DNA from: Candidatus Omnitrophota bacterium
GTDB taxonomy: Bacteria > Omnitrophota > Gorgyraeia > Gygaellales > Profunditerraquicolaceae
Assembly: GCA_023818905.1 (NCBI GenBank)
Contig: JAMWDE010000003.1
Span: 1 to 10,481, forward strand
Length of the DNA: 10,481 nt
Reading direction: 5' to 3'
A model generated the notes under the pieces. The model had not been told where the DNA came from. It saw only the letters and a list, made by a program, of their open reading frames with translations, and made no database searches. How positions within the stretch are numbered: position 1 is the stretch's first letter; every line of letters starts with the position of its first letter. This document shows, one piece after another, positions 6,190 to 10,481 of this stretch. A program made the position numbers and the translations under genes.

Positions 6190-6930
6190 ATGCTAAATAG
6201 AAAGATTTACTTATTTTTGTTTTATCTAATTCTATTTATAAATGGCTGCGCCACTGTTCCACGGCAACCGGTAATAGCGCCTGGACAAGGAATATACCAT
6301 ACTGTAGGGAGTGGACAGACTATCTACAGGATTGCCAAAACTTACAATGTGGACATCCAAGAACTCATGCGGATAAACAGGATTAACGATCCTACCCACA
6401 TAGAGGTAGGGCAGAAGTTATTTATCCCGGGCGCAAAAGTTCCTTTGCCGGTAGAAGTTTACAGACCAATTCCGCAAGAATTAGTTGAGAAACTTGTAGG
6501 TCCTAAGCACCTTTCTTCTCAGAGGTGTTATATTACCATACATCATAGCGCAACGCTTGAGGGTAATGCCGAGTGTTTTGACCGCTATCACCGTCACCGC
6601 AAGATGGGTGGGCTTTTTTATCATTTTGTGATTGGCAACGGCAGGGGTTCTGGAGATGGTGAGATTGAAGTGGGTTGGCGCTGGAAAAGACAGGAGGAGG
6701 TAAATAGGCCCTATGATATCCAGATTTGCTTGGTAGGGAATTTTAACAAAGAATTAGTCAGTAATGCACAGTTTGACGCCTTGGTTAAATTAATCAGGGT
6801 TCTATGCAGACAGTACAACATACCCTTGGAGAATATACGAAGACACCAGGACGTTGCAGATAAATTCACCGAATGTCCAGGCAGCAACTTCCCTTTTTAT
6901 CAACTTCTGACAGAACTAAAGCAAAACTGA
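6190..6930 (+). CDS. LysM-containing N-acetylmuramoyl-L-alanine amidase, lipoprotein
   Basis: A 246-residue predicted lipoprotein that should cut the bond between MurNAc and the stem peptide in peptidoglycan. The first 20 residues are a type II signal peptide ending LFINGC, with C20 the lipidation site, so the enzyme is membrane-tethered in the periplasm. A LysM peptidoglycan-binding domain spans about 36-80 (YHTVGSGQTIYRIAKTYNV...VGQKLFIPG). The catalytic Amidase_2/PGRP domain spans about 113-238; likely zinc ligands are H118 (in ITIHHSAT), H219 (RRHQD) and C229 (TECPG), as in T7 lysozyme. An in-frame ATG at 6160 would add ten residues before the signal peptide but lies in the terminator, so 6190 is preferred. 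Expression is probably set by the attenuator-like leader. It may act in wall recycling or cell separation. Confidence 0.9.
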   Translation: MLNRKIYLFLFYLILFINGCATVPRQPVIAPGQGIYHTVGSGQTIYRIAKTYNVDIQELMRINRINDPTHIEVGQKLFIPGAKVPLPVEVYRPIPQELVEKLVGPKHLSSQRCYITIHHSATLEGNAECFDRYHRHRKMGGLFYHFVIGNGRGSGDGEIEVGWRWKRQEEVNRPYDIQICLVGNFNKELVSNAQFDALVKLIRVLCRQYNIPLENIRRHQDVADKFTECPGSNFPFYQLLTELKQN

Positions 6931-7048
6931 ATCCCAATCATAAAAAAGAAACATCTTATACGGCAGGAAACATTTTTATTGTCATAGGCACCCAGAGACT
7001 ATATACTGTTACTCCTCTTTCTATCTCAGGTGGTCTGTTTATAATTCA

Positions 7049-7077
7049 TTGACAAACTATATTGGCTGTGTTATTTT
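7049..7077 (+). promoter_or_regulatory. Sigma-70-type promoter for bamD-like-lptE-holA
   Basis: TTGACA (7049-7054), a 17-bp spacer and TATTTT (7072-7077). The -10 box ends 9 nt before the ATG at 7087, so transcription should begin at or within a few bases of the start codon. The mRNA is predicted to be leaderless or to have only a stub that includes AAGG (7082-7085). Confidence 0.65.
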
Positions 7078-7086
7078 AGATAAGGT

Positions 7087-8028
7087 ATGAGGAAAATAGT
7101 TCTAGTTTTTGTTTTAATCTTTTTCAATTTATCTATCATCTGTGCTTATCCTTATTGGATTTGGACGCCTAAAACCGGTAGATGGGTGAACCCCAAAACT
7201 GCAGTTAGAGCTACTTCCCAGGAGCAATTTGAATTCGCCAAAGGTCTCTATGAAGAGAAACGCTATCCAGAGGCAAGGCGCGAATTTAAAAAACTCATCA
7301 AGGTCTATCCCAAGACATTTGAAGCTGCAGAGGCCCAGTATTATTTAGGGCTTATAGATGAACAAGAAGGGAACCTCTATGAGGCATATCTGGCTTATCA
7401 GAAGGTTATAGACAAATACCCCTTTTCTGAAAGGATACAGGAGATTATTGAGAGGGAGTTTAAGATTGCCGAGGCATTTATGTCAGGAAAAAAGCGCAAG
7501 TATATGGGTATGAGTTTACCTGTGGAGAATCCTGCCATTGAGATATTCACCAAGGTGATTGAGAATTCCACCTATGGGCCTTTGGCTCCAAAGGCCCAGT
7601 ATAAATTGGGTCTACTTTTTAAGAGTTTAGGTAGATATTACGAAGCAGAAGAGGCATTCAGTAAAGTGATTTCTAACTATCCAAATAGTGAATGGGTAAC
7701 ACCAGCAAAATTTCAAATTGCCTCCTGTTACGCTGCTATCTCTAAAGGAACTGACTATGACCAAGGTTCAACCAAAGAGGCAAAAGAGAAATTTGAGGAG
7801 TTTATTATTGAGTATCCCGATGCGGTTTTGTCCAATGAGGCAGAAAAAAGTCTAAGCCAACTAAGAGAAAAAGAAGCAAAGAGTAATTTCAATATCGCTC
7901 GGTTTTATGAAAAACAGAAGGATTATGCAGCAGCAAAAATTTATTATGAAGATATAATTGAGAATTACCCTCAAAGCATCTGGGCTGCTAAGGCTATGGA
8001 GAGACTGAGCATAATGGAGAAAAGATGA
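7087..8028 (+). CDS. BamD-like TPR outer-membrane assembly factor (YfiO family)
   Basis: A 313-residue periplasmic protein made almost wholly of tetratricopeptide-type helical repeats. Clear units are at about 46-78 (QFEFAKGLYEEKRYPEARREFKKL...YP), 81-112, 169-199 (AQYKLGLLFKSLGRYYEAEEAFSKVISNYP) and 267-297 (FNIARFYEKQKDYAAAKIYYEDIIENYP). BamD is a subunit of the BAM complex that inserts beta-barrel proteins into the outer membrane. A signal peptide covers residues 1-20, followed by a short aromatic WIWTPKTGRWVNP segment (24-36). Unlike E. coli BamD there is no good lipobox: C19 is preceded by S-I-I, so cleavage by signal peptidase I after A20 is more likely. The gene is longer than E. coli bamD (about 245 residues). 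It overlaps lptE by 4 nt, which supports an outer-membrane role. A general TPR protein such as CpoB is the main alternative. Confidence 0.8.
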   Translation: MRKIVLVFVLIFFNLSIICAYPYWIWTPKTGRWVNPKTAVRATSQEQFEFAKGLYEEKRYPEARREFKKLIKVYPKTFEAAEAQYYLGLIDEQEGNLYEAYLAYQKVIDKYPFSERIQEIIEREFKIAEAFMSGKKRKYMGMSLPVENPAIEIFTKVIENSTYGPLAPKAQYKLGLLFKSLGRYYEAEEAFSKVISNYPNSEWVTPAKFQIASCYAAISKGTDYDQGSTKEAKEKFEEFIIEYPDAVLSNEAEKSLSQLREKEAKSNFNIARFYEKQKDYAAAKIYYEDIIENYPQSIWAAKAMERLSIMEKR

Positions 8029-8570
8029 AGATAAGGTTCTTTGGGGGAATAGTTATTTTGATTGTATCTTTTACTCTTATGGGGTGCGGCTATACAACCC
8101 GCTCTATAGTAGGTAATAAATTTCGTACCATTTATATTGCGCCTTTTGCAAACAAGATAGATATTACCCGCGAGGTTGACGCAGCAAGTAAGTACAAGAT
8201 ATATAAGCCAATGCTTGAGGCAGATATCACCAAGGCTATAGCGAATAAGTTTCTCTTTGATGGAAACCTTAAACCTACCGAAGAGAATATGGCGGATTTG
8301 GTTCTAAGGGGAGAACTGATAGAGTTTAGACGCGACCCCCTTAGATATACAGAAGATGATGATGTGGAAGAGTATAGGATTAATTTAGTGGTCAATCTTG
8401 TGCTTTGGGATAGACATCAAGATAAGTTGGTTTGGGAAGAGAGGCGTTTTGTGGGAGATACTACCTATTTTGTTACTGGCACGGCGGCAAAGTCAGAAGA
8501 TATTGCCATAAGGGAAGCGCTTGATGATTTGGCGCGTAGAGTTGTAGAGCGCACTGTAGAAACCTGGTAG
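8025..8570 (+). CDS. lptE: LPS-assembly lipoprotein LptE
   Basis: A 181-residue lipoprotein. The signal peptide ends LMGC, with C21 the lipidation site followed by GYTTRS, the usual LptE opening. The mature part has the family pattern of an early RTIYIAPFAN strand, an alpha helix ending in AIANKFLFDG, a LVLRGELIEFRRDPLRYT strand pair, and a C-terminal helix IAIREALDDLARRVVERTVETW. LptE plugs and supports LptD, the outer-membrane translocon that delivers LPS to the cell surface. Its start overlaps the bamD-like stop as ATGA, and GGAG (8016-8019) 5 nt upstream is a good ribosome-binding site, so the two are translationally coupled. This makes outer-membrane biogenesis the theme of the operon and indicates an LPS-bearing diderm. 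Confidence 0.85.
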   Translation: MKIRFFGGIVILIVSFTLMGCGYTTRSIVGNKFRTIYIAPFANKIDITREVDAASKYKIYKPMLEADITKAIANKFLFDGNLKPTEENMADLVLRGELIEFRRDPLRYTEDDDVEEYRINLVVNLVLWDRHQDKLVWEERRFVGDTTYFVTGTAAKSEDIAIREALDDLARRVVERTVETW

Positions 8571-8581
8571 AATGACAGTTT

Positions 8582-9307
8582 ATGTATTATAGAAGACCCG
8601 TTTTTGTTTCGGAGAAATCCTTGCCCCAGAAAGAAGCAGCCGTATATGTTTTTATTGGTCAGGATAGTTTCTCCAAAGATATAAAACTGCAGAACATAAA
8701 AAAAGAATTTTCAGATACGAAATTAGAAGATTTTAATCTAGATATACTGTATGCTAAAGAATTGGACCTAAAGAGCTTGCAGGAAAAATTACTTTTTCTT
8801 CCTTTAGAGGCAAAAAGACGTATTGTAGTGATAAGGCACGCACAGGAATTAAGGTCTGATATAAAAGATTTTATCCTTAAATATGCCAGACACCCCTATA
8901 GTTTTCTACTTTTAATTTTAGATATAGACAAACCACTTGCTAGAAAAGACGCATTTTTAAATACCATTTCAAGATATGCCCGCGTTTATTATTTTAAAGA
9001 GACATTGCCACCGGATACATTTATGTTAAGCAAACAGATAAACCTTAAGAAACCTGTTTCTGCCTTGCGCGTTCTTAGTCAACTTTTAAAAAACGGAGAA
9101 AAACCAGAACGTATTTTGGGTGGATTGAGGTATGCCTGGCAAAGGGATAATCTTATAAGTAATTTAGAACGAAAAAAGAGATTAAGATCTTTACTTAATT
9201 GCGATATAGATATAAAAACTGGTAAGATTAGGCCTGAGTTTGCATTAGAGAGATTAGTTATTAGTCTCTGTAGTTCAGAATTAAGCAGGCGCTCCGGTAG
9301 TTTTTAA
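8582..9307 (+). CDS. holA: DNA polymerase III delta subunit (HolA-like), short form
   Basis: Delta opens the sliding clamp ring within the clamp-loader complex at the replication fork. Recognisable parts are the N-terminal AAA+-like domain (about 20-140: AVYVFIGQDSF, then LLFLPLEAKRRIVVIRHAQEL, then YSFLLLILDIDKP) and the C-terminal collar helices (about 155-232: LRVLSQLLKNGEKPERILGGLRYAWQRDNLI, ending in CDIDIKTGKIRPEFALERLVISLC). The protein is 241 residues against about 330-345 usually; the helical domain II between these parts is essentially missing. The ATG at 8582 has no Shine-Dalgarno site; an in-frame TTG at 8621 has GGAG 6 nt upstream and would give 228 residues starting just before the first strand. 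The gene lies 11 nt after lptE and its last 27 bp overlap the end of rpsT on the other strand. Confidence 0.8.
   Translation: MYYRRPVFVSEKSLPQKEAAVYVFIGQDSFSKDIKLQNIKKEFSDTKLEDFNLDILYAKELDLKSLQEKLLFLPLEAKRRIVVIRHAQELRSDIKDFILKYARHPYSFLLLILDIDKPLARKDAFLNTISRYARVYYFKETLPPDTFMLSKQINLKKPVSALRVLSQLLKNGEKPERILGGLRYAWQRDNLISNLERKKRLRSLLNCDIDIKTGKIRPEFALERLVISLCSSELSRRSGSF
8611..8614 (+). promoter_or_regulatory. Possible ribosome-binding site for an alternative TTG start of holA
   Basis: GGAG at 8611-8614 lies 6 nt before an in-frame TTG at 8621-8623. The conserved HolA core begins only six residues later, so TTG is a credible true start. The upstream ATG at 8582 has no such site. Confidence 0.4.
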
Positions 9308-9568
9308 GGCGGCTTTCATAAGCTGCAAGGTAAGACGGGATTTTTTTCGCTGAGCAGTGCGGGTATGAATAACCTTCTTCTTAGCAGCTTTATCAAGTTG
9401 GGAGTATATTTTTTTGAGTAATTCTTTGGCTTCGTCTATGTTTTTATTTGAGACCAGGGTTTTAAATTTTTTTATAGTAGTCTTAAGTATCCTTTTTATT
9501 CTTATATTCCGCAGACGTCTTTTTGCATCTGCGCGTAGTCTCTTTACTGCACTTCTACGTTTAGGCAT
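9281..9568 (-). CDS. rpsT: 30S ribosomal protein S20
   Basis: A 95-residue, very basic helical protein of the normal S20 type, which binds 16S rRNA early in small-subunit assembly. The opening MPKRRSAVKRLRADAKRRLRN, central helix TTIKKFKTLVSNKNIDEAKELLKKIYSQLDKAAKKKVIH and R..KSRLTLQL ending are family-typical. It is the only - strand gene in the window. A strong ribosome-binding site AGAGGAGA (9582-9575) sits about 6 nt before the start, and a good promoter lies about 100 bp upstream. Its last nine codons, including the stop, overlap the end of holA in the opposite direction. Neighbouring holA and rpsT genes are also seen in other bacteria. No obvious terminator follows it. Confidence 0.95.
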   Translation of the reverse strand: MPKRRSAVKRLRADAKRRLRNIRIKRILKTTIKKFKTLVSNKNIDEAKELLKKIYSQLDKAAKKKVIHTRTAQRKKSRLTLQLMKAALKTTGAPA

Positions 9569-9670
9569 ATCTTTTCTCCTCTATTGATTATTAGCTTAAT
9601 ATTATCACCGTTACGTTTTAGAACAGATATATTCTTCTCTATCCTTGCATATTAATAAAATTTATGCTTA

Positions 9671-9699
9671 AATATAACATATTTAGATAACCGTGTCAA
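9671..9699 (-). promoter_or_regulatory. Sigma-70-type promoter for rpsT
   Basis: Read on the - strand: TTGACA (9699-9694), a 17-bp spacer and TATATT (9676-9671). Transcription should begin near 9664, giving a leader of about 96 nt before the rpsT start. The -35 box lies only 13 bp upstream of the divergent murJ start codon, so RNA polymerase bound here would cover the murJ start region. Confidence 0.65.
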
Positions 9700-9712
9700 T
9701 ACTATTCAACAG

Positions 9713-10481
9713 ATGTCAACTGCAAAACTTATTGTCAAATCCGCCTCTATAATCAGCATTGCTACCCTTTGCTCTCGTTTGTTGGGTTTTGCGCGAGATA
9801 TAGTGATTGCCCGCCTATTTGGGGTTTATATCTATGCCCAGGCATTTGTGGTAGCCTTTAAGATACCCAATCTATTACGTGATCTGTTAGCAGAAGGAGC
9901 TGCCAATGCTGCCTTTGTGCCTGTATTTAGCGAATATATAACTAGACACAACAAAGAGGAATTGTGGGAATTGGCCAATGTGGTTTTAAACCTTTTACTT
10001 GTAATCCTATCTATAATTACTCTTTTGGGCATAGTTTTTTCGCCTCTTATTGTGCGCATCATCGCTCCTGGGTTTATATCAGATACTGCTAAATTAGAGG
10101 CCACTGTTAGATTAACCAGATGGATATTTCCGTATATCCTACTAATTAGTCTGGCGGCTTATTCTATGGGGATACTTAATTCCTTTAAACATTTTAGTGT
10201 TCCTGCCTTTGCTCCTTGCCTTTTGAATATTTCTATAATTCTATGCGCTTTACTCTTTGGAGAAGACACATTAGGATTAGCCACTGGCGTTTTATTAGGT
10301 GGCGTTATGCAACTTGCAATACAGATTCCGGTTTTATATAAAAAAGGTTTTAGGTTAAATTATTTTTTAAGACGCTTCAGACATCCTGCGGCAAGAACCA
10401 TAGGTATTTTGATGTTGCCACGGATTTTAAGTAGCGCTATCTATCAACTGAATAATTTTGTTGATTCTATATTTGGCTCTT
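9713..10481 (+). CDS. murJ: Lipid II flippase MurJ (MviN), 3' part cut by window edge
   Basis: 256 residues are visible; the gene is open to the edge, against a usual family length of about 500-530. MurJ is a MOP-superfamily inner-membrane flippase that moves lipid II to the periplasm for peptidoglycan synthesis. The N-terminal signature SRLLGFARDIVIARLFG (21-37), AFKIPNLLRDLLAEGAANAAFVPVFSEY (48-75) and LPRILSSAIYQLNNFVDSIF are diagnostic. R22, R28 and R56 match the essential R18, R24 and R52 of E. coli MurJ. Hydrophobic helices recur through the rest. The ATG at 9713 gives the expected N-terminus but has no Shine-Dalgarno sequence. No convincing + strand promoter is visible in the 144-bp gap it shares with rpsT. 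Confidence 0.95.
   Translation, partial: MSTAKLIVKSASIISIATLCSRLLGFARDIVIARLFGVYIYAQAFVVAFKIPNLLRDLLAEGAANAAFVPVFSEYITRHNKEELWELANVVLNLLLVILSIITLLGIVFSPLIVRIIAPGFISDTAKLEATVRLTRWIFPYILLISLAAYSMGILNSFKHFSVPAFAPCLLNISIILCALLFGEDTLGLATGVLLGGVMQLAIQIPVLYKKGFRLNYFLRRFRHPAARTIGILMLPRILSSAIYQLNNFVDSIFGS

Noticed and set aside
6989-7032. Imperfect hairpin (CACC..GAGA / TCTC.GGTG) between the amidase and bamD-like genes
   Set aside because: Two 4-bp stems around an internal loop with a 25-nt terminal loop and no T-run; not better than chance.
9341-9347. T7 run on the + strand 14 nt after the hairpin past holA, as an intrinsic terminator
   Set aside because: The T-run is too far from the stem, and it is explained by lysine codons of rpsT on the other strand.
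9645-9678. TTGCAT with TATAAC as a murJ promoter
   Set aside because: The 22-bp spacing is too long for sigma-70, and the 17-bp alternative (TTAAAT) is a poor -10 box.

Overview
The window is ordinary bacterial chromosome, AT-leaning and gene-dense, with almost everything on the + strand. It carries outer-membrane genes (a BamD-like TPR protein and the LPS-assembly lipoprotein LptE), a peptidoglycan amidase lipoprotein and MurJ, so the host is a diderm with peptidoglycan and probably LPS. The gene set, and a BamD-like protein starting with a Trp/Pro/Thr-rich segment after its signal peptide, resemble Candidatus Omnitrophota (OP3) or a related PVC-side lineage. That assignment is recalled family knowledge plus inference and was not tested. 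There is no tRNA, rRNA, CRISPR array or transposon.

Layout. Positions 1-271 hold the tail of an unknown gene and a small FmdB-type zinc-ribbon protein. A 240-bp gap with two inverted repeats and a good sigma-70-type promoter leads to a tight three-gene run (512-4154): nfo (endonuclease IV), a stand-alone receiver-domain response regulator, and leuS. Next come comEA-like and comEC-like DNA-uptake genes (4236-6012). A perfect-consensus promoter (6025-6052) then starts a leader of about 130 nt with a strong intrinsic terminator and a competing alternative hairpin, in front of a LysM-amidase lipoprotein gene (6190-6930). A second promoter (7049-7077) drives bamD-like, lptE and holA-like (7087-9307). 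rpsT lies on the - strand (9281-9568) and overlaps holA tail to tail by 27 bp. murJ diverges from rpsT and runs off the right edge (9713-10481).

How the genes fit together. The right half is an envelope neighbourhood: peptidoglycan cleavage (amidase), lipid II flipping (MurJ), outer-membrane protein assembly (BamD) and LPS export (LptE), interleaved with housekeeping replication and translation genes (holA, rpsT). The left half joins DNA repair (nfo), translation (leuS) and a signalling module (receiver) in one probable transcript.

The most interesting signal is the leader at about 6060-6189. Two copies of a 14-nt element can each pair with the same CCGCCA segment, one giving an intrinsic terminator and the other a competing hairpin. 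I know no riboswitch class that fits, so it is a candidate undescribed attenuator or riboswitch controlling a cell-wall hydrolase. A second theme is that nfo and the bamD-like gene have a -10 box only 9-10 nt before the start codon, which predicts leaderless mRNAs.
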